From contig NZ_CP127247.1 in assembly GCF_030285785.1 (NCBI RefSeq), positions 3,185,501 to 3,249,500 of the forward strand: a stretch of DNA of 64,000 bases. The letters are read 5' to 3'. This stretch comes from Parasedimentitalea psychrophila. GTDB lineage: Bacteria > Pseudomonadota > Alphaproteobacteria > Rhodobacterales > Rhodobacteraceae. The notes beneath the pieces were generated by a model. The model did no database searches. It was not told the DNA's origin and saw only the letters and a program-made list of their open reading frames with translations. The position numbers and the translations under genes were made by a program. This document shows positions 18,018 through 25,675 of the stretch, piece by piece (position 1 is the stretch's first letter; each line of letters opens with the position of its first letter).

Positions 18018-18803
18018 ATGTATAATTTCGAGTATGAGGCGCCTTCGACAGTTGCTGACGCCGTGGCGGCATTGGCGGTGGAGGACGCGCAGGTATTGGC
18101 GGGCGGACAGACGCTGATCCCAACGATGAAACAGCGGTTGGCGATGCCATCCAAATTGGTCAGCCTTGGCGGTATTGTCGAGATACAGGGTGTTGAGGTG
18201 GTGGATGGGGCTGTTTCGGTTGGGGCAGCAACGAGTCATGCCACAGTTGCTGCAGAGGCCGGGGCCTATCCGGCGCTGGCAGATCTGGCCAGTCATATTG
18301 GTGATCCGGCGGTGCGCAACCGGGGCACCATTGGTGGGTCTCTGGCCAATAATGACCCTTCTGCGGATTACCCGGCGGCGGCGCTGGGCTCGGCTGCGGT
18401 GATTACCACCAATACCCGTGAGATTGCTGCGGATGATTTCTTTCAGGGGCTGTTTGAGACCGCCCTGAACGAGGGCGAGATCATCACCGGTGTGAAGTTT
18501 CCCATTCCCGAAGTGGCGCAGTATCAGAAGTTCGTTCAGCCCGCTTCGCGCTTTGCGCTGGTGGGGGTCTTTGTGGCCAAATACGCCAATGGGGTGCGGG
18601 TGGCGGTGACCGGCGCCTCTGAGTCGGGGGTGTTCCGCTGGGGGGCGGCTGAGGCGGCGTTGAACGCTTCGTTCAGTGCAGATGCCCTGGCTGGCTTGAC
18701 TGTTGATCCGGCAAACATGATCGCAGATCTGCATGGGAGCAAGGAGTACCGGGCCCATCTGGTTGCTGTGATGACCAAGCGGGCGGTGGCGGCGGCAGTC
18801 TGA
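18018..18803 (+). CDS. coxM: Molybdenum hydroxylase FAD-binding medium subunit (CoxM-like)
   Basis: FAD subunit that passes electrons from the Fe-S clusters to the final acceptor. 261 aa, a little shorter than form I CoxM (about 288). The FAD pyrophosphate motif is AGGQTLIPTMKQR (form II and I share the AGGxSL type), and the second flavin motif is TIGGSLANNDPSADYPAA. An AAGGAAGGA SD precedes the ATG at 18018. It is the last gene of the cluster, ended by a rho-independent terminator 23 bases later. Confidence 0.92.
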   Translation: MYNFEYEAPSTVADAVAALAVEDAQVLAGGQTLIPTMKQRLAMPSKLVSLGGIVEIQGVEVVDGAVSVGAATSHATVAAEAGAYPALADLASHIGDPAVRNRGTIGGSLANNDPSADYPAAALGSAAVITTNTREIAADDFFQGLFETALNEGEIITGVKFPIPEVAQYQKFVQPASRFALVGVFVAKYANGVRVAVTGASESGVFRWGAAEAALNASFSADALAGLTVDPANMIADLHGSKEYRAHLVAVMTKRAVAAAV

Positions 18804-18825
18804 ACGCTGGGCAATGACATCCTGA

Positions 18826-18854
18826 GGCCTCGCCAGACTGGCGGGGCCTTTTTT
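18826..18854 (+). terminator. Rho-independent terminator of the cox-like cluster
   Basis: GGCCTCGCC-agact-GGCGGGGCC (one G-T pair) followed by six T, 23 bases after the coxM stop. Confidence 0.88.
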
Positions 18855-18944
18855 CATTTCGGACCCGATGCCATCGATGGGGCTGGCTTCAGCTGATCGG
18901 GCCGTAAGGGCGATGGCTCTGGTCGTCCAGTCCCTGAAACGCAA

Positions 18945-18969
18945 AAGGAGCGGCACCGGGCCGCTCCTT
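18945..18969 (-). terminator. Rho-independent terminator after infC
   Basis: A nine-pair stem, AAGGAGCGG against CCGCTCCTT, with a seven-base loop. Read on the minus strand the stem runs into TTTT, about 45 bases past the infC stop. The T-run lies on the infC side only. Confidence 0.75.
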
Positions 18970-19015
18970 GTTATTCATTTGCCTGAAGCGGCTGGAGCAG
19001 ATCTCCAGCGGGTGC

Positions 19016-19561
19016 TTATCTGGGCAGAGGGCCGATCAGCATAATCATCTGGCGGCCTTCCATCTTGGGCATGTTTTCGACTTTGCCGTGATCTTTGATG
19101 TCTGCGGCAACCCGTTCCAGCAACTCACGGCCCAGGTTCTGGTGGGCCATTTCGCGGCCACGGAACCGCAGGGTCACTTTGACCTTGTCGCCGTTTTCGA
19201 GGAATTTGTACACGTTGCGCATTTTGACGCTGTAATCATGGACATCAGTGTTGGGTCGGAATTTGACCTCTTTGATCTCGATGATCTTTTGCTTTTTACG
19301 CGCTTCGCTTTCCCGCTTTTGCTGTTCATATTTGAACTTGCCAAAATCCATGATCTTACACACGGGCGGTTTGGCATTCGGCGAAATTTCAACCAGATCC
19401 AATCCGGCCTCTTGCGCCATAAGCATGGCTTTGGCCGGGTGAACCACACCAGCGTTCTCGCCATCGGCGCCAATCAGGCGGATTTCGGAATCACGGATTT
19501 TTTCGTTGACGCGCGGGCCGGTGTCACGTTGCGGCGGCGCATTATGGGGTCTGCGGGCTAT
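19016..19561 (-). CDS. infC: Translation initiation factor IF-3, probable AUA start
   Basis: Binds the 30S subunit and checks start-codon/initiator-tRNA pairing. The N-domain motif [17 protein letters not shown], the linker [18 protein letters not shown] and the C-domain [18 protein letters not shown] are complete. No ATG, GTG or TTG exists at the expected start. The frame opens upstream only at a TTG (19636) that would add 25 unlike residues. An ATA codon at 19561-19559 begins [17 protein letters not shown], with AAGG nine bases upstream, and gives 181 aa, the normal IF-3 length. E. coli infC uses AUU for autoregulation, so a rare start here fits. Confidence 0.88.
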   Translation of the reverse strand: MARRPHNAPPQRDTGPRVNEKIRDSEIRLIGADGENAGVVHPAKAMLMAQEAGLDLVEISPNAKPPVCKIMDFGKFKYEQQKRESEARKKQKIIEIKEVKFRPNTDVHDYSVKMRNVYKFLENGDKVKVTLRFRGREMAHQNLGRELLERVAADIKDHGKVENMPKMEGRQMIMLIGPLPR

Positions 19562-19692
19562 CGGTTCAGTCCTTGCGTAATTACTAGATTTTGAGGCTGC
19601 AACGTAGACCCGACCCGCGTGTGTTTCAAGGTGCAAATGCGATCTTGCAAGGAAATCCTTGAATGGCTTGTCTTGCGTGAACGGGCCGTTAA

Positions 19693-19718
19693 ATAAGTCG
19701 CCGATAAAGGCGATTTAT
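19693..19718 (-). terminator. Hairpin between fpr and infC (weak terminator or infC leader)
   Basis: Ten-pair stem ATAAGTCGCC/GGCGATTTAT with a six-base GATAAA loop and one G-U pair. On the minus strand it is followed by only TTAACG, so termination would be partial. It lies 64 bases past the fpr stop and about 130 bases before the infC start. Confidence 0.45.
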
Positions 19719-19781
19719 GGTACAGGATGATGTCGTCGCCAGGCCGGGTTTCAAGGCAGAACGGCCCAGCGACAGATGAGT

Positions 19782-20666
19782 TTAGTCGAGGAATGCTTTT
19801 TCCACAACGTATTGAGCAGGCTTGGAATTTGCGCCTTCTTCCAGGCCGTAACCTTCGAGAAGATCCTTGATTTCGAGATTGAAGGCGAGGTTGCCGCAAA
19901 CCATTGCACGGTCACTGTCGGGGTTGATTGGCTCGACTCCAAGATCGCTGAATACCTCACCCGAGCGCATCAGATCGGTGATGCGGCCCATCTTGGGGCT
20001 CTCTTCACGGGTGGTGGTGGGGTAATAGCGGATCTTGTTGAGATTCTCTTCGCCCAGTAGCTCGATCATCATCTCATCTTTTTTGAGGTTCGCAATCAGC
20101 TCGGCACCATAGGTTAGCTCACCCGCCGTGCGGCAGGTATGGGTGATGATGATTTCGTCGTAGTCCTCAAAGGTCTGCGGGTCGCGCAGCAGCGAGGCGA
20201 AGGGGGCAAAGCCGGTGCCGGTGGCAAAGAACCAGATGCGCCTTCCGGGGATCAGCGCGTCATGCACCAGGGTGCCGACGGGTTTGGGGCGCAGGATGAT
20301 TTCGTCGCCGACCTGGATGTGCTGCAGGCGCGAGGTCAGCGGTCCGTCCTGCACCTTGATCGAATAGAACTCCAGCTCGTCATCCCAGCTGGGAGAGGCG
20401 ATGGAATAGGCGCGCAGCAGCGGTTTTTGCTTGCCGGTCTTGGGGTTCACGTCGCCCATCAGGCCGATCATCACAAATTCACCCGAGCGGAACCGCATCG
20501 TCGAGGGGCGGCTGACGCGGAAGGAAAACAGCTTGTCTGTCCAGTGCTTGACCGCGGTGACGGTCTGGGCATCGGGAAGGGTGGGGACGGCCTTTACTGG
20601 CTCGGCATTGGTGGCGGCATCGGTCACTTTGAGAATCTCGTTCATCGGTTGCACTGCCGACACCAT
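19782..20666 (-). CDS. fpr: Ferredoxin-NADP reductase
   Basis: FAD flavoprotein exchanging electrons between NADPH and ferredoxin. 294 aa from the ATG at 20666 (AGAGG about eight bases upstream); a GTG at 20675 and an ATG at 20645 are alternatives. FAD motif LLRAYSIASPSWDDELEFYS, then KVQDGPLTSRLQHIQVGD. NADP motif FFATGTGFAPFASLLRD and C-terminal MVCGNLAFNLEIKDLLEGYG. Its position at the end of the sulfur operon suggests it supplies electrons to the sulfite reductase encoded upstream. About 118 bases separate it from DUF934, so an own promoter is possible. Confidence 0.92.
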   Translation of the reverse strand: MVSAVQPMNEILKVTDAATNAEPVKAVPTLPDAQTVTAVKHWTDKLFSFRVSRPSTMRFRSGEFVMIGLMGDVNPKTGKQKPLLRAYSIASPSWDDELEFYSIKVQDGPLTSRLQHIQVGDEIILRPKPVGTLVHDALIPGRRIWFFATGTGFAPFASLLRDPQTFEDYDEIIITHTCRTAGELTYGAELIANLKKDEMMIELLGEENLNKIRYYPTTTREESPKMGRITDLMRSGEVFSDLGVEPINPDSDRAMVCGNLAFNLEIKDLLEGYGLEEGANSKPAQYVVEKAFLD

Positions 20667-20784
20667 GGCCGACACCTCTGATTAGTCGTTGATATGGGTC
20701 AGGGAAAGGAATTGTTTTGCATGTTTCCGACACGCGAAGGATGTGATGTGCCGAAAACACAATTGTTAGTATGCAAATGATATC

Positions 20785-21192
20785 CTAGGCGGCAGCGGGG
20801 CCGCCGCCACGCATGCGGGATTGATAGTCGTTTTGTTGCCAGTTGGCGCGGGCCAGCCATTGCTCTTCGGGCTGACGCGCCGCCAGTTGGTCGCTGATTT
20901 CAACGTCGTCAAAGCCGGCCCGGCGGGCCATGGCATATTGGTCGGCGATCACATGGCCAGCGGCCCGGATGTGGCCTTTGTAGCCAGACAGCCGCAACTG
21001 GCGGGCAATGGTAAAGCCGCGGCCGTCCGCAAAGCTGGGAAAATCGATGCGGATCATCTGCACCTGGGCGGCCAGCCGATCAACCAGCTGCACGGGATCG
21101 GTATCCGAGGTCAGGTCGAGTGCGGTGTCGCCTTGGTAGCCGGCGGTCCAGGTGTCGGGGCCAAAGCCCGTATCGGTCACGATCACAGTCAT
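20785..21192 (-). CDS. DUF934 protein of sulfur assimilation
   Basis: A 135-aa DUF934 protein, a family that almost always neighbours sulfite reductase and APS/PAPS reductase genes but has no proven reaction. Recognisable is the core IRIDFPSFADGRGFTIARQLRLSGYKG and HIRAAGHVIADQYAMARRAGFDDVEI. The start overlaps the cysH stop (ATGA), so it is translationally coupled. The C-terminus, WLARANWQQNDYQSRMRGG, is polar. A scaffold or regulatory role for the reductases is a guess from context. Confidence 0.85.
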   Translation of the reverse strand: MTVIVTDTGFGPDTWTAGYQGDTALDLTSDTDPVQLVDRLAAQVQMIRIDFPSFADGRGFTIARQLRLSGYKGHIRAAGHVIADQYAMARRAGFDDVEISDQLAARQPEEQWLARANWQQNDYQSRMRGGGPAAA

Positions 21193-21980
21193 GTATTTGC
21201 TCCTGTGCGAATAAATTGCCCATCCACCACGTGGATGCCGCATTCTTCTTTGGTTTGGTCACGCCAGCGTCCGGCGCGGGGATCTTCGCCTTCTTTCACC
21301 GGCGAGGTGCAGGGGGCACAGCCGATCGAAGGGTAGCCTTTGGCCACCAGCGGATGGCGCGGCAGGCGGTTTTCGTCCATGTAGGTACGCACATCGTCGG
21401 GCGCCCAATGGGCCAGCGGGTTGATCTTGATGCGACCGGTGATGCGATCCGTGGCGCCGTCGGCGGTCTTTTCGATTTCAAAGAAGTCCATCGCCGCGCG
21501 GCTGCCCGCTTGGAAGCGTTTGCGGCCGGTGATCCAGCCATCGTAGCCACTGAGCGCTTTTTGCAGCGGCGCGGTTTTGCGCAGGGCGCAGCAGGCGTCG
21601 GTGCTGTTGAAGCGCAGGGCGCCGTGGGGGTCTTTCTCATTGATGTCGTCGGCGCGGATGATGTGGAGATTGCGCAGGCCGAGCCGCTCAGTCACCTCGG
21701 TTTGGTAGACCAGGGTTTCGGTGAACAACAGTTGGGTGTCGACGAAGATAACCGGAGTCATCGGGTCGATCACCGCAGCCATATGCAGCAGCACCACGGA
21801 TTCGGCACCAAAGCTGGAGACCAGGGCGACATGGCCCGCCTCCTGCAGCGCCCCCTGCATCACTGCGGTCGCCGAGTGGTGCCGGTAGCGGGCATTCAGC
21901 GCCGCCACCTTTTGTGTCAACTCGCGCTCGCCGGGGGCCGGCCCCCGGGCCCCCGGGATATTTTCAGCCAGATGAAGCAT
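21189..21980 (-). CDS. cysH: Assimilatory APS reductase (CysH type with Fe-S cluster)
   Basis: Reduces adenylyl sulfate to sulfite. 263 aa with the paired-cysteine cluster motifs STDACCALRKTAPLQKAL and GCAPCTSPV, which mark the [4Fe-4S] APS-reducing branch rather than the E. coli PAPS enzyme. The nucleotide region includes VSSFGAESVVLLHM and ITGRKRFQAGSRAAM. The ATG at 21980 starts five bases after the cysI stop. Its first 17 codons (LHLAENIPGARGPAPGE) are made of a dispersed intergenic hairpin repeat; the conserved domain begins only around LTQKVAALNARY. Confidence 0.92.
   Translation of the reverse strand: MLHLAENIPGARGPAPGERELTQKVAALNARYRHHSATAVMQGALQEAGHVALVSSFGAESVVLLHMAAVIDPMTPVIFVDTQLLFTETLVYQTEVTERLGLRNLHIIRADDINEKDPHGALRFNSTDACCALRKTAPLQKALSGYDGWITGRKRFQAGSRAAMDFFEIEKTADGATDRITGRIKINPLAHWAPDDVRTYMDENRLPRHPLVAKGYPSIGCAPCTSPVKEGEDPRAGRWRDQTKEECGIHVVDGQFIRTGANT
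21930..21976 (+). repeat. Dispersed hairpin repeat lying inside the cysH 5' coding region
   Basis: CCGGGGGCCGGCCCCCGG, then GCCCCCGGGATATTTTCAGC and CAGATGAA. It is antisense to cysH and encodes its N-terminal extension in reverse. The same element is intergenic at 17929 and 11264. Confidence 0.75.
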
Positions 21981-21984
21981 GGGA

Positions 21985-23652
21985 TCAGGCGACCTTTTTC
22001 TGGGCTTCGGGGTAAAGTGCTGATTTGAACGGCGACAGGCCAACCCGGCGGTAGGTCTCCAGGAAGGTTTCCTCGGCATTGCTGCGCAGATCGAGGTAGG
22101 CTTCTACGATGCGCTCAACCGCAGGCACGATTTCGTCATAGGCAAAGCCCGGGCCGGCGCGTTCGCCAATATTGGCGGTCCAGGTGGCATCGCCGCCCAG
22201 GGTGATCTGGTAGTTTTCAACGCCGGCGCGGTCCAGTCCCAAAATGCCGATATGGGCAATGTGGTGGTGGCCGCAGGCATTGATGCAGCCCGAGATCTTG
22301 ATCTGCAAATGACCGATGTCATGTTCCAGCTTCAGCGCGTCAAACCGCGTGGCGATCTGCTGGGCAACCGGAATGGCGCGGGCGGTGGCCAGGGCGCAGT
22401 AATCCATGCCGGGGCAGGCGATGATATCCGAGATCAACCCGATATTGGCGGTCGCCAGATCATGTTGCTTGAGCCTGGCATGGAGCGCGGGCAGGTCTGA
22501 TTTATGGACATGCGGCAGGATCACGTTCTGCTGGTGGCTGATGCGCAGTTCATCATAGCCATATTCGGCGGCCAGGTCGGCCATGGCGCGCATTTGATCC
22601 GCACTGGCATCCCCCGGGGTGGCGCCGTGTTTCTTGATCGAGATGGTGACAATGGCGTGGGCCTCGTTGCGGTGCTCGGCCAGGTTTGTGTCGGCCCAGG
22701 CGCGGAACACCGGATCGGCGTTATAGGCGGCGCCGTAGGCTGCGGTTGAGCCGGAGCGGAAGTTCGGGGCGGCGAAATGCGCCTTGATCTCGGACAGAAG
22801 TTCCTGGTCGGCGCCAGTAAAGCTGGGGCGGATCAGCGCAAAGCGGGCTTTGACGCGGGCGCGGATATCGTCGATGCCGTGCTCGTGCACGGTGATCTTG
22901 ATGCGGGCCTTATACTTGTTGTCGCGGCGGCCAATCTGGTTCCACACCGAGACCACGGATTCGATATAGGGCAGCAGGTCGGCGCGGGGCAGGAAATCGT
23001 TGATCACCTGGCCGATCATCGGAGTGCGGCCCAAGCCGCCGCCGATCAGGATCTGGTAGCCGGTCTCGCCTGCGGGGTTTTGCACGATGCGCACCGCCAG
23101 ATCATGGGCTTTCAGCACCGCGCGATCCTCGGCGGCGGCGCCAACGGCGATTTTGAACTTGCGGCCCATGAACTGGAATTCAGGGTGATCGGTGGACCAT
23201 TGGCGGATCAGTTCGGCCACTGGACGTGGGTCTTCGATCTCATCCGCGGCGGCGCCGGCGAAATGATCCGAGGTCACGTTACGGATGGTGTTGCCCGAGG
23301 TCTGGATCGCGTGCATGCCGACCTCGGCCAGGGCGTCCAGCATATCCGGCACGTCGCTGAGTTTGGGCCAGTTGAACTGGATGTTCTGGCGGGTGGTGAA
23401 GTGGCCGTAGCCCTTGTCCCATTTTTCAGCCAGCAGCGCCAATTGGGTCATCTGGGCAGAATTCAGCGAGCCGTATGGCACCGCCACGCGCAGCATGTAG
23501 GCGTGCAGCTGCAGGTAGAGCCCGTTCATCAGGCGCAGCGGCTTGAACTCGTCCTCGGTGAGCGAGCCGTCGATGCGGCGCGCGACCTGGGCGCGGAACT
23601 GGGCGTTGCGCTCAGTCACAAAGGCGGTGTCAAAATCGTTGTACTTATACAT
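21985..23652 (-). CDS. cysI: Sulfite reductase (nitrite/sulfite reductase family, siroheme [4Fe-4S])
   Basis: Six-electron reduction of sulfite to sulfide. 555 aa from the ATG at 23652. The siroheme/Fe-S cysteines are visible as CPGMDYC (C-x5-C) and SGCINACGHHH (C-x3-C). The duplicated family fold shows GYGHFTTRQNIQFNW and YGYDELRISHQQNVILPHV. The ferredoxin-type single subunit fits with the fpr gene at the end of the operon. The start overlaps DUF2849 by eight bases. Sulfite rather than nitrite is preferred because cysH, the siroheme methyltransferase gene and DUF934 are in the same string. Confidence 0.92.
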   Translation of the reverse strand: MYKYNDFDTAFVTERNAQFRAQVARRIDGSLTEDEFKPLRLMNGLYLQLHAYMLRVAVPYGSLNSAQMTQLALLAEKWDKGYGHFTTRQNIQFNWPKLSDVPDMLDALAEVGMHAIQTSGNTIRNVTSDHFAGAAADEIEDPRPVAELIRQWSTDHPEFQFMGRKFKIAVGAAAEDRAVLKAHDLAVRIVQNPAGETGYQILIGGGLGRTPMIGQVINDFLPRADLLPYIESVVSVWNQIGRRDNKYKARIKITVHEHGIDDIRARVKARFALIRPSFTGADQELLSEIKAHFAAPNFRSGSTAAYGAAYNADPVFRAWADTNLAEHRNEAHAIVTISIKKHGATPGDASADQMRAMADLAAEYGYDELRISHQQNVILPHVHKSDLPALHARLKQHDLATANIGLISDIIACPGMDYCALATARAIPVAQQIATRFDALKLEHDIGHLQIKISGCINACGHHHIAHIGILGLDRAGVENYQITLGGDATWTANIGERAGPGFAYDEIVPAVERIVEAYLDLRSNAEETFLETYRRVGLSPFKSALYPEAQKKVA

Positions 23653-23953
23653 TGGCCTCAGCCTCCTGTTTGCCGTGGGCATAGTTTGAGGGGCCGGTGC
23701 GGCGGAAGTCCTCGCGGAAATGGGTGGGTTCGGGACCGTTGTCGCCCGGTTTGACGTCGGCCAGATAGGCGCCAACGATGGTGGCGACCTGCGATTGGGC
23801 CTTGAGCAGGCGGAGCTGGGCGTGGGCCTCGTCGGTGATCAGTTCACCCTGGGTCAGATCGCGGCTCCATTGGTCATCGGCGGTCAGGTAGATCACGTCG
23901 CCCTCAATCAGGGCGTTGGCGGTGACCACTTTGGCGGTAAAGATACGGGCCAT
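23645..23953 (-). CDS. DUF2849 protein of the sulfur operon
   Basis: A 102-aa DUF2849 protein, common between siroheme synthase and sulfite reductase genes in alphaproteobacteria and of unknown function. Family features are ARIFTAKVVTANALIEGDVIYL, a WSRDL motif and a C-terminal tail THFREDFRRTGPSNYAHGKQ. Its start shares one base with the upstream stop (TAATG), and its end overlaps cysI, so stoichiometric co-translation is likely. Small, soluble, no cysteines, so it is not a redox carrier itself. Confidence 0.88.
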   Translation of the reverse strand: MARIFTAKVVTANALIEGDVIYLTADDQWSRDLTQGELITDEAHAQLRLLKAQSQVATIVGAYLADVKPGDNGPEPTHFREDFRRTGPSNYAHGKQEAEANV

Positions 23954-24783
23954 TATGCGAGCTCCATTTTCAGGTCTGTTTGCACCGGTAGGTCGGGCAG
24001 GGCGGTGAGGCTGGCGCGTGGGGCCAGTCCCAGGAAGGTCAGGGCCGGGCCGTCAAAGCGGGCCTCGGCCAAATCGGCGGGCAATTGGCCCAGAGTGGTT
24101 TCCAGAACACGTTGATTGGTACGGGAGGCGTTCTCGACCACGGTGACGGCGGTTGCCGGGTTGGCGCCGTGCATCAGCAGCCGCCCCTGCACAAAGCGTG
24201 CGGATTTCTTGCCCATGTAAATGGCGGCGACCTCGCCGGGGCGGGCCAGCGCCTGCCAGTCGTGGTCGGCAAAACCCTGGGTGTCATGGCCGGTCAGATA
24301 GCGAACCGAAGAATTGCGGCCGCGCTGGGTCAGGCTCTGACCGATACCGGCCACCGCTGCCGAGGCGGCGGTGATGCCGGGGACAATCTGGTAGCGGACG
24401 CCAGCTGCATCACAGGCCGAAAGCTCTTCGTCGAGGCGACCAAACAGGGTGGCATCACCGGATTTCAGGCGCAGCACCCGTTTGCCGGCCTGAGCATGGG
24501 TGATCAGCCGGTTGCAGATGTGTTGCTGGCTGACCTGAGCGCCAAAGCCTTCTTTGCCGACATTCTCCAGAATGGCCTGCGGGCCGGCCAGCTCCAGAAT
24601 CTCGGGGCTGACCAGGCGATCGAACAGAATAACCTCTGCTTGTTGCAGGGCTGCCAGGGCTTTCAGGGTGAGCAGATCGGGGTCGCCGGGGCCTGATCCG
24701 GCAAAGACCACCTGACCGGACTGCATGCACATCCGTCCCGCGAGGGTCGGCGCGGCGGTGGGCTGGGGCATCTGGTGGCGCAT
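23953..24783 (-). CDS. cobA: Uroporphyrinogen-III C-methyltransferase
   Basis: SAM-dependent methylation of uroporphyrinogen III to precorrin-2, the first step to siroheme, needed by the sulfite reductase. 276 aa from the ATG at 24783. The SAM-binding FAGSGPGDPDLLTLKA, then VILFDRLVSPEIL, VLRLKSGDATLFGRLDEE and VPGITAASAAVAGIGQSLT are standard. There is no N-terminal CysG dehydrogenase/ferrochelatase part, so the next steps need another enzyme outside this window. It is the first gene of the sulfur operon, with GAGG about seven bases before the ATG and a divergent Lrp-type gene on the other side. Confidence 0.92.
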   Translation of the reverse strand: MRHQMPQPTAAPTLAGRMCMQSGQVVFAGSGPGDPDLLTLKALAALQQAEVILFDRLVSPEILELAGPQAILENVGKEGFGAQVSQQHICNRLITHAQAGKRVLRLKSGDATLFGRLDEELSACDAAGVRYQIVPGITAASAAVAGIGQSLTQRGRNSSVRYLTGHDTQGFADHDWQALARPGEVAAIYMGKKSARFVQGRLLMHGANPATAVTVVENASRTNQRVLETTLGQLPADLAEARFDGPALTFLGLAPRASLTALPDLPVQTDLKMELA

Positions 24784-24819
24784 GGCGGCCTCGATTTGTT
24801 GCGTTTGACTTGATGTTAG

Positions 24820-24851
24820 ATATAGGAAATATTCCCGCATCATTGCTATAT
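24820..24851. promoter_or_regulatory. Possible Lrp-type operator between the sulfur operon and its divergent regulator
   Basis: ATATAG (24820-24825) and CTATAT (24846-24851) are inverted arms, and GGAA-ATA-TTCC (24825-24835) is a smaller palindrome inside them. This is the AT-rich middle of a 146-base divergent gap, as expected for an Lrp/AsnC regulator controlling itself and its neighbour. Confidence 0.35.
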
Positions 24852-24929
24852 GTTGGGATGAATAAGGATCTCTGTTCCGATATTGGCGTTCAATTGAGGG
24901 AATGGTTCTGTTGCATGGGGAATTCGAGA

Positions 24930-25397
24930 ATGACGATACGGATCGACGCGACTGATCGGAAAATTCTGGCAGAGCTGCAGCGCGATGCCAGTCAATCACT
25001 GGATGAAATTGCCCGAAATGTGGGCAGTTCCAAGACGCCGGTGTGGAATCGCATCCGCAAATTGCGCGAATCCGGGGTGATTGGTCAGCAGACCGTGGTA
25101 CTGGACGCCGAGGCGCTGGGGTTCGAGGCTTGTTTCTTTGTCTTGATCCGCACCTCGGAGCATGAGGCGGACTGGCAGGCAAAATTCTTGCAGGCGCTGC
25201 GGGACCGCCCCGAAGTGCAGGAGGCGCATCGTTTGGCGGGGGATATCGACTATATCCTGAAGGTGCGGGTTAAAAACGCGCGGGCCTATGACACGTTTTA
25301 TCAGGCGCTGATATCCGAGGTGCGGGTGCACAACGTGACGGCGCTGCTGTCGATGGAGGAGATCAAATCGACGACGATGTTGCCATTGGACGAGTGA
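24930..25397 (+). CDS. Lrp/AsnC-family transcriptional regulator
   Basis: 155 aa: an N-terminal helix-turn-helix (RIDATDRKILAELQRDASQSLDEIARNVGSSKTPVWNRIRKL, residues 3-44) and a C-terminal ligand-binding RAM domain (EVQEAHRLAGDIDYILKV and YDTFYQALI). It is divergent from the siroheme/sulfite/APS reductase operon, so it probably controls that operon in response to a sulfur amino acid; this is inferred from position only. The ATG at 24930 is chosen because the HTH starts directly after it; a second ATG lies five codons upstream. Confidence 0.88.
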   Translation: MTIRIDATDRKILAELQRDASQSLDEIARNVGSSKTPVWNRIRKLRESGVIGQQTVVLDAEALGFEACFFVLIRTSEHEADWQAKFLQALRDRPEVQEAHRLAGDIDYILKVRVKNARAYDTFYQALISEVRVHNVTALLSMEEIKSTTMLPLDE

Positions 25398-25421
25398 CCG
25401 ACCTGCGCCGGTGACCAAAAG

Positions 25422-25443
25422 GAGCGCTTCCGCGCGCTCTTAT
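25422..25443 (+). terminator. Short terminator-like hairpin after the Lrp gene
   Basis: GAGCGC-ttccgc-GCGCTC followed by TTATT, 25 bases past the stop. The T-run is short. The remaining 230 bases before the P450 stop hold no gene that I can support. Confidence 0.5.
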
Positions 25444-25675
25444 TCAGCAGGTGGTGAGGTGACGTTTTTGTCTTGGGGATAGTGCTGTGCTGAAAGCTGG
25501 ATGGATTTGCTGAGACGCTGTTCAGGGGCAGGTTTGCCCTGAATGCGCCTGTGTTCAGTCTGCTGTGTCTTGCCCGCGGAAAGGAGCTGCGCCCGCGCCC
25601 AGACGTGGTGGCCTGCGGTGGTCTCGCGGTGGCCTGCGGCCATCCTTGACCCAGGCAAGACATAGGTAGGCAGAC

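Noticed and set aside
15425-18154. Minus-strand open frame of about 900 codons
   Set aside because: Shadow of coxL and its flanks; composition is typical of antisense to a high-GC gene and it spans the REP doublet.
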